Shown one piece after another: positions 47,889 through 61,467 of a stretch of DNA of 64,000 nucleotides. Position 1 is the first letter of the stretch. Every line of letters begins with the position of its first letter. The notes beneath the pieces were generated by a model that saw nothing but the letters and a program-made list of their open reading frames with translations, searched no databases and was not told where the DNA came from. The translations under genes were made by a program, and so were the position numbers. The stretch spans positions 24,968,519 to 25,032,518 of the forward strand of contig BSYO01000005.1 of the NCBI GenBank assembly GCA_033239525.1. The letters are read 5' to 3'. The DNA is from Nepenthes gracilis. Its lineage: Eukaryota > Streptophyta > Magnoliopsida > Caryophyllales > Nepenthaceae.

Positions 47889-49269
47889 TGAGCGCTGGCC
47901 ACCAGTATTGGAATTGTCAAAGGCAAAAACCCAAATAATTCATATTTTTAAATTTCGACGTTACTCCATGTGTCGTAGGTGGGCTCACGACGGCTTGTGA
48001 GGTCGGCTTTTCCTCGCCGGCCGTTCGGCTAAAGTGAGGGCAAAGTGGGCAAATTAATCAGACTATGAATAAACTTGCAAGAGTAATTTTAAATTATAAA
48101 ATGATTAAAAAAAATATTGCAGATACCATTTGAAATATTTTTACATTACATAATATTAATTTTATTAATTTTATAAATTTATTAATATAAATAAATAATT
48201 AAAATGAACAGCGGCTAAAAATACTCATATAAAACCCTAGAACAGTGATTAGATATTTTGGTAGAGAAAGTACGTGCGGTAGGCAGGAAAGAATACAAGG
48301 GAATGAATTGGCCTGGTTGTGAGCAGGGATAGGCTGGACAGGGATCACGTGACCCCATTGTCCAAGTAACCATTTTATTGATCACGGTCTAACCATCTAT
48401 ATTTTAAATTAAAAAATTAATTATTTCTATGGTGTGTTATCGGGTGTGATTTAAAATAAAATTGACCTGATTTGATAAAATATATGGATCCCAAATTGTA
48501 GGTTTATGAAAAAATATAAAATAATTAAATTTTTATATTTAAAATAAAAAAATAATAATACATTATCCAAATATCTGGCCCATTAAATGTTTGAATGATT
48601 AAAATGTTAAAAATATAAAAGATTAAGATATCTAGTGACCCCAATAAAAAGTTAAACTAGATATTTTATTATAATGAATTATTATATAAATTAAAGATAA
48701 ACAGTCATACTCAATAAACAGTTATATCCACTAAATAATAAGTATTAAATTCTAAACGGTTATAAATTTATATAATGGTTAGGTTCTAATTGTGTAATAC
48801 CTGAATTAATATATAATCATTCCAGTTTTAGAAGAATCTATTAATTAATAGTAAGATTATAAATGTGTATAATTTTTTTAGTTAATGAGATACTGAATTT
48901 TGATAAAAAAAAAAATGCAAGTATAGAATATCAATCTTGATATACTTGTATCTTTTAATAATTATAGAACCAAACCTTTTAATTTTAATATTTTTTCGTA
49001 TTCACTCATCTTTATTTTATTATTATTTTTATTTTTATAAAAATATTTGACTTTAAATCAAAAATATGTCAAAATAATTATTAACTATTATAATATATAA
49101 ATTTTAGATTAAAATATTTAAAATTTTGACTTAATTTTATTCAGATAGCTATTTTGATTTAATGCGCGTATTAATGTTAAATATCAAAATAATATATTAT
49201 AAAAAATAAAAGAAAAACTCATTCGTAGATATTTTTTTTTTAATTTTTATTTTAAAATAATTTAATTAA
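47889..49269. other. AT-rich spacer upstream of the GPT gene
   Basis: About 150 bases of mixed composition, presumably upstream promoter, are followed by strongly AT-rich sequence. No open frames of interest, LTR ends or inverted repeats were recognised. Confidence 0.6.
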
Positions 49270-49592
49270 CGGTACGCCGGAGGAAGACCATCAAAAGAGG
49301 CCCGTCTCACCCTTTGCTGTCAAACGCACAAATAACCAAAAGCAGATGGAAGGCACAACACGTGACAGCCTGCCTCTTCATAATCAGTCTGATAAGACCG
49401 GCCCATTTGCATGATTGCTCGCCTCCCGAGTCACGGCTCCCATCGCACGACGCTGACTCGGCCGAGTTTGCGGGGAGTGGACTCGGTTGTGTTTTGATAC
49501 ACCATCTTGGGCCACCATCTGTTTGGGTCCCACGAGCGTTGGACGGTCGGAAATTAGCCTTTGGTTTCGGCAGCGGCAGTTGGATTTGATTT
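49270..49592. other. GC-richer island, unassigned
   Basis: This short stretch is much richer in G and C than its surroundings and contains CACGTGAC and CTCGGCCGAG. A 91-codon plus-strand frame at 49314-49589 lacks an ATG-based start of note and matches no family. It might be a remnant of a promoter or exon, or a captured fragment. Confidence 0.35.
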
Positions 49593-52500
49593 GAATTGAT
49601 TTTATGACAATGACTACAACAATATGTTTTTATTTTTTATTTTTATTTTCTGATAATGAGCGATGAAGGGTTTTATGAACGTGTAAAACAGAATATTTAG
49701 AAATTTAAAAGAGATTTTAATTTATTTTTTTAATTATAATTGTTTAATATTATTAAATAACTGTATTATTTTTTTAAAATCATATTGATTTTTTTAAAAA
49801 AGTTAATTATTTAATATTAATTAGATGATATAGACAACAGTCCAATAAAAATAAAAAAACAGTATAATTTTTTTATAATCAACTCTCTACACGGAGGGCC
49901 TATTAAAATTAAAATAAAATAATTATTTAATTAAAATAAATCATATATATAAAGAATAAATTATAAATAATTTTTTAAAAATATAATTTTCTTTTTCTGT
50001 AATAAAGAACGTGATTGTCGGGTACGTTTTTACGTTTTCAGAATGGGAAAATTATTTTTCAAATGGACTTATGAAAGTTGGTGGCTTCTTGCCAAGGACA
50101 TGTGACTGCCTGTTCTGTCAACGATAATCATTTGTCATTGTCAAGACAATAAAATCATCAATTTGCATGAGACTCCATTCACGTTATTACAAAATATCAC
50201 GGTCACCTTCTATTGTGCCCAACTCACATCACCTGGAAATTATCATTTTTTAATAATTGAGGCATTTATAGTTTATATCCACGTTTTTAGAATTAACTCA
50301 TTTTAAAAATATGTTATACCAATATTAAGATAGGTTGCTTTTATATGGGATCTATGGCTCAAATCAAGCCTAGTATTATGTTGAGTTGAAAAGTTACTTA
50401 AGTCATACTAAACACAGCGCAAAAGATAATACGATGTGTTTATCCGTGACTTAGTATTATAGTGGCATGGCACATCTTTCACTTAGTACCATTAGCACAT
50501 CTCAATGGTGAATTAGATCGTTTTTTTTTTTTTTTTTATAAGAACCACTTAATACTACTAATATCATCGTTTTATTGAAAAAAATATCAGATTTTCTGTT
50601 ACAAATAGTTAAAAATTTATTTATATGTAAACAACTAAATGTAACTACTGTAATGGAGTTGAATTCTAATTGGCTGTGTTCCCTATTAAGTATAATTATA
50701 TTTTCTAATTATATTATATTTTTTAACATTTTCTCTTAAATGTGATAGGTGATTTTCATGCATGACATGCACTAATATATGCTAGGGCTTTGTGCTATCT
50801 ACAGGCTAGAGTGACAATTACTGATCTTTTATTCATTGTTAAGTGTTGATATATCGAGTTAGAGATGAATAATATTGTTCTACGAAAAAGTGTGATGATT
50901 AAGGGCTCTTCAATTTAATTTCTCATATGCATACAATCTTAAATATCACCATACTTAAAAATCCAATTAGATTGACAATTTTATTCTAAGAATTGGGGTG
51001 CTCCCATGGAAAAGAACTCAAATTAAGTTCCTCTCACCTTTCCTGTTCTTGAGCCAACGAAATAAACGTTTTCTAAGACATAGAAGGGAGGGAGGAGTAA
51101 CATTTTGAAGAGAAGTTTTGGAACCCAATTTTCCATCCCAATAGTTATAAGTAAGGCTAATAAAAAAGAGACAATATAAAAATATAAAAGAATATCCATA
51201 TTAACTAAAAATGAAAACTCTTATAAATTATCTCGGTAAGGATAGTTCATGTTCGGACAAACAACTTATAAGGCAAACTATTTAAAAAGCGTCACTTTCA
51301 TATAAAGAAAAACTAATTACACTCAAGCTACTCCATAATATGATAGCTTTACAGAGAAGTGGTTGATAAATAGTTTTGAGGTTGTGCTACACTGTGGGAA
51401 ATACTTGGGTTATAGTTCTAAGGACTTGTTAGGGTCCTCTTACTATTGAATTTTATTATTATTTCACTGATTAAGATTAAATAATAAAAAAATAAATGGT
51501 TAAATATATTTCATATTTAAAGGATATATTTAAATATCTATCTTTTATTTATTGTTCCTCAATCTAAACAAATTGAAATAATAAAAAAAACATAATTTAT
51601 AAAAAATAATAACTCCTGCAATTTTGTAGGCTCAATAGACTTTGCGAGCCCTTGCATGATTAGAATTAGGTTAAGATATGTAAGATTGTGTAAAAACCAA
51701 GTAGGGGGAGGTCGGATCATTCGGAGAAGATTGGCTTTCAAGTTTAAACAGTTATGTTATGAAAAATAAAAAATAAAAAAAAAAATCTTTCAATAATTTG
51801 GATTCTCACTCCTCTATGACATTATCATCTCTTATTTTCTAAAAAAAATTAGAAAATGTCTCTGATTTTGTAAATTTTTACTTGCCCACCTCCCCCAAAA
51901 CTTGGGAGCATGGAAGAGGGAGAATCTTATAGGTAGAATTGTCTCTCTACTCCATAGAATAAGATGAGAAGAAGTCAAAAAGAAAGTCAGGCCTTAAAAA
52001 AAAGAAAAATCGTAAGTTATCATGAATATTAGTATAGATAGAATAACGTAAATTTCAAAAGTAATAGAACCTTTTTAGAATTGTGAAAGATTCAACAGTG
52101 TAGAAAAAAGATAAACGTCAGATGTAGATAATCGTGATATGATAATAATCATAGAATAACGTTTAAGAGAATTTTAGAAGTATCTTCTAATCATGTGGAA
52201 AATATGTTATGGACTAAGGTAGAGCATTAGATAAAATAATTGTACAATTTAAAAATAATCGTAAGTTTAAACTCAATAAATCTTTTATAAGCCGTCTAGA
52301 TAATTGATAAAGGTACCAAGCAAATGACATGTGGCAGCATTCAAGGAGCATATTTATGTTTTTATTTTTTATTTTTTTTGGTAATCTATTAGAAGAAAAA
52401 TGAGGAAAAATTATTTATGTATAAAAGATGATATAAAAAGTAGAAAGGACTAAATAAAATTATTTTTGTAAGTTGTTTGCTTCGAATATCTATTTAAAAA

Positions 52501-53100
52501 AAAAAAAATTGGAGCAATATTTTATATTTTTATTTCATTTGGCTACTATTTTTTATTTTAATTAAATAAAAAAATTTTAATTTCAATTAATCAACTCGAA
52601 AAACTCTGTAGAAAGGAAAGAAAGGGGCCTCATTATAAAATAATATTTGATTAAAAAAAATAAGAAGCCTTAAAAAATAAAAACATACATTCTTTCGAAG
52701 TAATTATAAATTTAATCAAAAATAAATATTTTTTAAAAATTATTATTCTCATAAAAATAGACAATAAAAATTGTTATTTATATATATATAAAAATAATAA
52801 TTTTTATTTTATTATATATTATTATATATTATTATTATTATTATCTTATTTTTTACATTATTTTATAAATTAAATAATAAAATATTAAATTTTATTTTAT
52901 TTTATTCTAATAATTAAATATAAAAATAATAATTTTAACTTTATTATATTTTTTAAACTAATTATTTTATTTTATTTTATTTTAATAATCAAACTTATCG
53001 TGAGTTGGTCCAATGTGTGTATCTCCCCCGTTGGCGGATGCCTCCATGGCAGGCAAATAAGCTCTCGGGACTCTCAATCATGGCCAAGCGCGGTTGAAGA
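49593..53100. other. AT-rich spacer
   Basis: About 3.5 kb with poly-A/T and TTA tracts (for example near 50520 and 52800-52860) and no recognisable gene. The 60-codon minus-strand frame at 51559-51741 is without known domains. Confidence 0.6.
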
Positions 53101-53103
53101 ATA

Positions 53104-53131
53104 AAACCCTAGAACCTAACAACTAGGGTTT
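53104..53131. promoter_or_regulatory. Paired inverted telo-box motifs
   Basis: AAACCCTAG at 53104-53112 is followed 10 bases later by its exact complement CTAGGGTTT at 53123-53131. Telo-box motifs (AAACCCTAA-like) are enriched in promoters and 5' leaders of plant genes for ribosome and RNA processing. This pair lies 50 bases before the ATG of the PCFS4-like pseudogene. A further TTAGGGTTAGGGTTTT lies at about 53500-53515 in its first intron. Confidence 0.5.
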
Positions 53132-53182
53132 GCGTCAGGCCGCACGTAACAGCAGCAATCCCACTTCACAATCAACAAATCC

Positions 53183-56100
53183 ATGCCTAACGACGCCGTC
53201 CCGTTACTCGATCCTATCCCCACGCCGATTCTCGACCTTTTTCGCTTGTCGCTCAGGGAGAGTGAAGATGAGCTTGGTGTTGTTGCCGATAGCAGCGTCA
53301 TTCCGCCGCCGTGCATGGAGGGGTTAGTCGGCTTTACGAGGCTGTCATGTCGGAACTCACGTTTAACTCGAACCCTATAATTGCGGATCTCACGATTATC
53401 GTCGGAGAGCGGAGAGAGCCCGGAGAGGGTATTGTAGATGCTGTTTGTGCTAGGATTTTAGAGGCATGCGTCGACTTCGAGTTGTAAAATTGGCAGATGT
53501 TAGGGTTAGGGTTTTGGTCTTGGACTTCCTCAATTGGTTGCACTTAATTTCTTTTTGTTATATCGAAGAATTGTTCTTCTGTTTACGGTATGCTGAGTTC
53601 ACGAGCCTATAACTCCTGCCAATTGGCGTGTAACAGTTTCTATCTTTCGCAATCAGAAATTTCGTGGTTTTATTTTGTAATATTTTATGGTAAATGGATG
53701 AGTTTTATGCAGTAAAGAAGTGTTTTTTTGTAGAATTAAACCCAGGATTTCTGGGGTAGACAACCGGTCTACTGTAAAATCAATATCCAATCTGCAAAGT
53801 TCCCCTCCCCCCCCTTTTTTTTCGTTTCTATTCCAATTAGTAGAGTTGTTATCGCAATTCAGTGTTGGTGGTTTGGATTGTTCGGGAAGGCGTGCTGCAT
53901 AGTCAGCTTGTTGATTGTTAAAGCAGTTTAATGAAAAGGGTTTTTTTTTTTTGGCCCCAGTGATCCGGTAAGGATCAACTTGTACCTGTTGTGATGTTTG
54001 GCTCCTCTAGTGTTCTGTTCTCCGGAGTTCTGTAGATTTCTTGAATCCCAGCCGTCAATTGTTATGCTAATTATTATTGTTGTTGTTGAAGTTTTTAAGT
54101 TTGTAAAGTTCTCAAACACATTAACCATGTTGTACTTCGAGAAATTGATTGATAATGCATTGAGACTTATGGAACATTAAGAAACTCCAGAGAAAAAGAT
54201 CATTAGAAGAGCCAGATTTGAAGAACATGTGTATGAAGTGTATTGCCTGACTATGAGTCGATAAATTGTTCTTTAAGGTTTCAGGTTGAATCAAATGGAG
54301 TAAGCACACTTTGTCCTACAGGACTTGACAAGAGCCACGTGGTTTGTGTTGACGGTATGATAGATTTTTCTTGAAGGATTCATTGATTTAAATGAAGGTT
54401 TCATTTACACTAGCTTAATGATAAACTTAGTTTGATGAGTACAGTTTGTGTAGTTGTTATTTTTGCTTGATCTGGATATCTTTCCTGGCATGTGATAAAT
54501 CTAGATTTCTGTCATTTGGTTCTTTCATATCTCTGTGCTTTTTGTTCAGGAGTTGACAATATCTATGCAAGTACCAGTTGACCAAAAGTTATCTTGCTTG
54601 CATTTATTGGATAGCATTGTCAAGAACATAGGGCGCAAATATGCTAGATAATTCTCTTTCCATCTGCTTGAGGTGAGTGGATTTTGTTTCATGGTAGTGT
54701 TTAGTGATTTGGGCTTGCCATTGAGAGACTGGATTAAGAGTTTTTTTAAAATCCTGAATTCTTGACTTTAACGATTTTATTTTCCATTTTCCCTGTTTTC
54801 TCCTCTTGGGATGAAGGTGTCTTGCGAGGATCACGGGCAAGTTCATCCTAATATGTATCCTGCAGTGCGACCTATATAGAACTTGGTTGACAGTTTTCCC
54901 AGCTTCAGTCCTCCGGAAAATTGATTCTGATATGCAGTTGTCTTCTGTGAGTAAGCAGTGAGCAGGCTTGGCCAATAAAAGGGCGTCTGAGTCTCCCCAA
55001 TCTACATATGGCATACATGTCAATCCAAAATACTTGGAAGCAAGATACCAATTAGATAATTCATTGGTTGGTACTGTAAACTTCAAGTTAAATTTCCTTC
55101 CTCACCCTACTCACCTGCGTTACATTGCCCAAATCCAGACAATAGGAATACCCACATATTAATTTTTCCTTCTGCCCAAGTTGCTACTATTTTGTTGTAC
55201 TGTTAACATTGGATGTGGTATTGCAATAAGTACATTTTATTGGGATTCTACGGCACAATTTTTCAATCCTTTTTTGATGGCTTTGGCCTAAAAAGCATGG
55301 TCATGGACACAGGTCATAGATATGGCACCCCACCTACATGACAAAACATTATTGTTCTGAAAATTAAGGCATGACAAGATGGGACATGTTATTTGAATTC
55401 TTTTTCTTAGGTGTGGGAATATAATTTTGATCAAATAAGAGTACTTTACATGAACTTAAGAATCTATACTTCATTTTAGAATTCAAGTAAATGATCTCTT
55501 TGACTATTGAAAGAGCAAGAAATATTTATTTGATGCAGTTTTCCTTTCAAGGAAAGGGTTGGTTTAAATGACAAGTCTCTCAATGCTACTATTGAGAGAG
55601 CAAGAAATAGCAATGCAATGCATGTTTGCTTCTAAGGAACAATTTGGTTTAAATGATAAGTCTCTCTATACTAAAGCATTGGTTCTTGGGTTGAAATCAT
55701 TGAGGAACATGGCTTAAGATAGTGAGAGCTAGTGATTATTGATCTCTTGGTGGCACTAGACTTTCATGCACGATGGTAAAAGGCTTGTTTGGTTCAAATA
55801 GAGCTGATTCAGAAGTGCTACTTGAATATGTTGTAGAAGACTAATACAAGGATACTCTTTTGATAGAAAATTTCATCAGTTTTCCATTTCAACTTCATAA
55901 ATATGTTGTTCAAATCAGTTTGGGGTTTTAGTCAGAAGAAGATCATTTTAACTCCTGCAGAAGCCAAGAGTTCGTTTTAACGCACCCCATTTGTCCTAGT
56001 TTCAGCTTTTAGACAAGAAAAAAGAAAGCCAGGTAAGCTGTTACTTGGCTTGTAATAAATTCATCATTGGCTACAAAATAGGTTAAAGGCTGAGAGGCCT

Positions 56101-59100
56101 TGGGATTGTAATGTGTAAGGGTCAATTCCTACACCCCTGACCTTATCTAGACCCAAATAAAGGAAAGGAAAAGGAGTTCTTAACTTGTAGTCAGTAGTAT
56201 ATATAAATAGATTCAGCCATATTGCTTCTTAATCACAGACCAAGGATGCTGCAATGCCTTTAGCACAAGAAAGCCTGTAATTTTGTAGCAAGGCAAATAG
56301 TCTATTCGCATAATTCCCTACAGTTTTTAGATTTTACAGGCAGATCCGCTTGTGTGCTGCATTTTTCACTAGCTATGTTGTAAATGGTTACATAAATCTT
56401 TCACAAGGTTTTTCTTTTTTCCGTTGAGAATACAATTCATCATTTGCAATGTCTTGTTTTCCGTTTTCCCTAATCTTTTAGAAGAAAGTGTTTATAGGGC
56501 ATACTTTTGGTTTCCTGCTTCCTCCTCTGAACTTTCTTGTTTTCTATTTCCTGCATTATGATTGCCTTGGCATTTTTAGCCTTTTGGTTATTTTAGGAGG
56601 CCTTAAGCATGTGAAGTTAATGGTACCTAATCATCTTTACATTTTATCCCCTCCCCTTGCAGAACATCCAGCATCCAAGAGGTGCTTTCACCTTTAAATC
56701 CTTTGGTCAACAACATGTTGCAGGATTTGATGATTATGATCCTGATCCAGGAGAAAGTATAATCACAAAGATTTGAGTTGAAAGACTGACCAGATATGGT
56801 GTCCATACATCCTTTGCACCTGGGGCTGAGAAGTTGTGTCCATCTGTTGGTGGTCTTAGCGGGCTCTTGTCATCATCAATTGATGGATTTGCAACATCCA
56901 GATCTCCGGCGGGATTGTTGAAAGGGCCTCACCATCTTGAGGTGGACTTGCTTGTGGACTTGGCAGGGTGACAGTGAGACATGGGAAGGCTGGTGATCGA
57001 CGAAAAAGACGTGGCTTTCATGGAAATTATTGGAAATTTGAAAATGGCACTTGTTCTGGTCTAAACAATGGATATGGCCTTGATAGGCTGAGGGCTTCAA
57101 TTGATGCTTGTGGCTATGAGAATGGGCACAAAACATTGAATGAGGAACCTGTGAAAGTAGATCATCATGCGGTGAATGGTGTGGATGGAAAAATGGTTGG
57201 AAGGCCCTGGCAAAATACTGGGGAGGAAGAGTTTAGTTGGGAAGATATGAGTCCAGCACCACTGGACTGCAGGATTAGTGATCAGATCCCATCTTCTAGA
57301 AGCTTTTGGACAGGAGCTGGCTTACATAATCATGGTGCTGCATCCATGGATCCTAACTCTAGGAGAAGCAATGGACCTCGTCAAACTCACATCTACACCT
57401 AATGCTTCTTCAAATATTGCTGAGGATGCTATTTCAATGTTGGCTGTGTGGTTCTTACTTGTTTAGTGACTATTTCTGGTTAATGGGTATATATTTGCAG
57501 TTGCTACTAGTAGTCTGCATAGGTTCTGTTAGTGGGAAATCATTATTGCCATGTAGTTCTGTTCTCGCCTGCTAACTACTCTTTTGAAAATAAATTAAAC
57601 AATGCCTTCTAACGGCAGGTTCATGACTAAAGCTTGGTGGGTAACGGAAGTCTTCCATGAGTTTGTTATCTCTCTTCTCAAAGTTTGACAATTCTAGTAT
57701 AACTTTCCTTTATTTAATATTGCCATAGTTGTTCAGAAGTTAGTTAACCAACCTGTATATTCTATAGCTGGAGAGCTGTTGATGTGGTTTAACATTTTAA
57801 ACTTCCGGTGAATTCGACAGCTAGAATTAAAAGTTTTATGGATAAATGGTAGAGCTTGAATAGCATTTAAATCATTTAATATAATTTTTATTATTCATCT
57901 ATCCAATTTCTAATCCTGAGCATTGGGTTTAATTTGAAGCCTAAAATGTAAGAGGACCTTAACAACTCTCTCCCTCTCTCCCCCCCCCCTTCTCTGTTTT
58001 TAATGCTTTTGCATTTTTTCTTATACATAATTGTGATCCTTCAATTGGAGGCCAGAGAAGATGTAAAATTACTGAATGAATACGAGTTATAGCTAATATC
58101 CAAAGGTATAAAAGAAACATTTTCTCTGGGATCCTGAAACCACTGCTCTGGAACTTAAATTGGGCTATGAAATATTGTTTTACATGCTGGAAATGTTCCT
58201 TTTCTAATATCCATTTTATTTGTTATGCAGGCTTGCATGGACCAGCAGCTAAGCTCCTAGGTCTTAAAAATCAAGTGATTCTTATACTTATTCCCAAGGA
58301 ACATGCAGTTTGCCTGCCAATTCCAGGGAGTGTTTACTGAATTGCCTTCCTAAGGAGGAAATAAGAACGAAGGCTAAGGTAACCTTCCTTGCAACTGGAC
58401 TAGTCTCTGTTGGCTGGTGGCCAAATTCCACATCATGTAGATCGTCTCCTAATGCTGTTTCACAGTTTGGGAGGCTGTCTAATGTTGCAACAAGAGGAAG
58501 TTCTTGTCTTGACTTTTCAAACATTGGAGCTTCACCTATTGTTTTACCCGAGTTAATATGGTCAAAGCCTTCATTGAGTCTGGATAAATCTCAGTTGCCA
58601 TTATGTCCTCAAACATATCCGACTCAGAAACTCATTTCAAGTCAGTTTGATTTTGTCAACACAGACAACGGAGACATGAACCAAATTCTGCAGCAGTTCA
58701 ACATCAATGAATATAAGAACCTAATTTCTGCAAAACCATCTAAGATAGTTAATACTCAGAATGTGGGATAATTCCTTTGAGCCATCCAAACACCAGTTCC
58801 TTTGCAGCCACAGATGTTTTCAGTTAGAGAGACTCAGCAGAGTGCTGTTCCATCTTGTCTCAGACTGCTGCCATCTCGTACAATGGTGTTACCCTTGAGT
58901 TGTGGACATTCCATGCTAGGTGGGGATGTTGCTGCAAGTAATTCTATGATACCTGGTCTTCTTCCTGATTTGCCAATCCAGACTGTCTCACGAACTGCTG
59001 CTGGAGAGGATGATGAGGAGCTGGCTGCCCTTGTGGATGAGGATCAGAAAGCATGTGGATTATGTGGGGAACCTTTGGAAGATTTTTATAGTGATGAGAC

Positions 59101-59266
59101 TGAAGAATGGATGTATAGAGGGGCTGTGTATTTGAATCTGCCTGATGAATCCATGGCAGGCGTGGATAGATCTCAGTTCGGTCCTATAGTTCATGCCAAA
59201 TGTAGATCCATGTCTAGTGCTGTTCCCCCCAAAGATCTTGGTCAGGAGCAAGGGTATATGTCTTGA
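53183..59266 (+). pseudogene. PCF11/PCFS4-like pseudogene (mRNA 3'-end cleavage and polyadenylation factor)
   Basis: PCFS4-type proteins bind RNA polymerase II through a CTD-interacting domain (CID) and take part in pre-mRNA 3'-end processing. The CID is in pieces: [20 protein letters not shown] and VCARILEA (53330-53463), then VPVDQKLSCLHLLDSIVKNI (about 54567-54640). Later parts are TYGIHVNPKYLEARYQL (near 55005-55050), a segment with RASIDACGYENGHKTLNE and EEEFSWEDMSPAPLDCR (56970-57290), and the C-terminal zinc finger with CGLC and IVHAKC (59050-59205). Lesions: a 1-nt deletion near 53325; a GC in place of the GT donor at 53464; TAA at 54649-54651 inside the CID; a frame change plus TAG near 54878; and a TAA at 58769 before the last frame. 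Distal frames (58310-58771, 58802-59266) remain open, so decay is partial. Confidence 0.85.
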
Positions 59267-61467
59267 CTTTTGTGACATCATTTCAGTGCTTCATTCTTCT
59301 GTTATTTTTGTCCTTTGGGTGAAGATATATTCTTCTTTTGAAAGACTTTGCCATAGATTATTCTGTTAAGGTTGCAGGATTTGCATGGTTTGCACGCCCT
59401 GTCAATTTGAAAAAAACATTAGTCTTAATGCTGAGACCTTTACTTTGGGAAAATGATATTTGGCAAGGCTGCTCTGTTGACTGCCTTAGCAATGGAGCCT
59501 CCTCAAAATCTGTGCTACTTGGCCTTTATTTTTCAAGGCTCACGGGGCATCATCTACAGTGAGACTCAATCCCTTCCCATTTATGATTATGTGAGGCTTC
59601 CTTGTTTTATACTCCACGTTCTCATCCAGATGACCTGCTTGATACGGTACTGCCCCATGGTTGAGTCCTCCCCCCTTGTAACTGCTTGGTTACAAACTTG
59701 AAAGAATAACCCACTTTTGAGCTTCCTGTGTCCTCAATCCTCTTGCTCTTGAATTCATCGCCTTGCTGAAGCAAGCATGCCCCCCAATTGGGCATTCAGC
59801 TTGTGCCTGTGTCTGACTGCGATTGGGAAGCGTGTTTCTTCGAGATAAAATTATCACACTATTGATTCTTGAAGTTAATTGAAATTTTGGTTTGAAGCCT
59901 TACTCATGATCAAGAATGTTTTCAATTCAGATCATCTTTGCATCCTTTTCTTTCCATGCATTCTAATTCTTTGAGCATTGTGTATACACCATTCCTAGCC
60001 ATTAATGCATTGTAATTGTCTCAGAATAATGAATTATGCTGTGAAGGCATCCAGTCAGCATATGTAACCTTGTGTGTGATGGCCTCCAAAAAGTTGGAGA
60101 ACATAATTATATAATCGATGAATTATGAACTCTTCATTTGGACTAGAATTGCTGTAGCCAAGGAATGAGATGGATTTCACAGTTCCATCTTTTACATCAG
60201 AATTTGGTTCTAGCTGCCTTATGGCACCTTGCATCTCTCTCTCCCCTCTCTACAAAAGCCAAACATTTATTTTGTGAACCGTGCAACATCTGAAGAAGGT
60301 AGTCAAGGAAAACAGATGATGAGTTAATCTTAGTGACTTGGATGCTCATATTACCTGTAACATTAGTTAATTTTTTTCTTGCTACCTTAGCATTGGAGCT
60401 GGAGGTATGTTGGCATCCACGCCAAGTCATGTACATGAATAGTTACATTCTCTTGCAGCTGTGGTTTATACCATTAAGAATTTGATCTTTGGCTTTTGCA
60501 TATGTCGAGGGTGCTTTGATATATTGCTGTTCCCCCCTTTTTGTTGCCACTTGACATTTGACTTGTTGTCGAGGAACTTCTATTTTTCATTGTCATGATT
60601 CTATCAACCAAAATATCTTTGAGTGGTTTTCTGGGAACATTTTCCTTTTGTTTTTGGTTTCACCAATGCAGGGATAATATGCATAAATTGTGCAACTGAA
60701 GTAATCTGAGTTTAGTTTGATATTAACATTGCACATCAAATGGAAGTTTAAGTCTGAACTGTAACTGAAGGCGATGGTTTCTGCCATCTTTATTTGTATT
60801 CTAGTTCTCTCGTTTTATATTATGAAGTTCGAAGAGGCATTATGTATACTTACCAATGTTTGTATTTTCATGTACAGATGCGTTAGCTGTTGCCATTATG
60901 ATTTCGGCTGATTTTTCAGACATTCTTGCTGCTCTTTGGGGTGTGAAATAGCTCATCCAGCCATATGCCAAAGAGCAACTCTGTTCAACCCCAGCATCAT
61001 GTAGCTTGACTTGATTCGAATCCACACTGTAAAGTGATGAACCAAATTATTCATTGACATTAACTTCTAAATATTTATGGATATTATTATTTTTTATATA
61101 ATCTTTTACTATGATTCTGCTAATGCATCAAAAGTATTCTTACCTATATAACATTGACTGTGATATAATTTAATTAATTGTCTAATATAGTTACATTACT
61201 TTTCTTTCCCGTACCATTTAAAATTATGAAACGCTGTTACTATGATTTTATTTATCATATTTTGTTTTTCATGGACTAGAGATTACCCACTCGTCCCAAA
61301 TGCCATGCTGTGCCGAACTTAAATGACAGCCTTGTTTGATTTGGATTATTCCTTGGAAATATTACACTCTGCAACAAAATTTTACAGGCATACAAATAAG
61401 TTACATGTTCACAATAAAACTTAACCAGCAGGGGAAATCTATGTAATGTTTTATTTATTATTATTTT
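59267..61467. other. Spacer between the PCFS4-like pseudogene and the TSB gene
   Basis: No gene could be supported. Frames such as 59338-59562 and 60197-60436 match no family. A short plus-strand segment near 60878-60948 (after CAG: DALAVAIMISADFSDILAAL, then a stop) looks like a terminal exon of something, but I found no upstream exon and cannot name it. Confidence 0.45.

Noticed and set aside
60840..61025. Minus-strand 61-codon frame between the PCFS4-like pseudogene and TSB
   Set aside because: It is not homologous to anything recognised. The plus-strand reading of the same segment looks equally exon-like, so neither was called.
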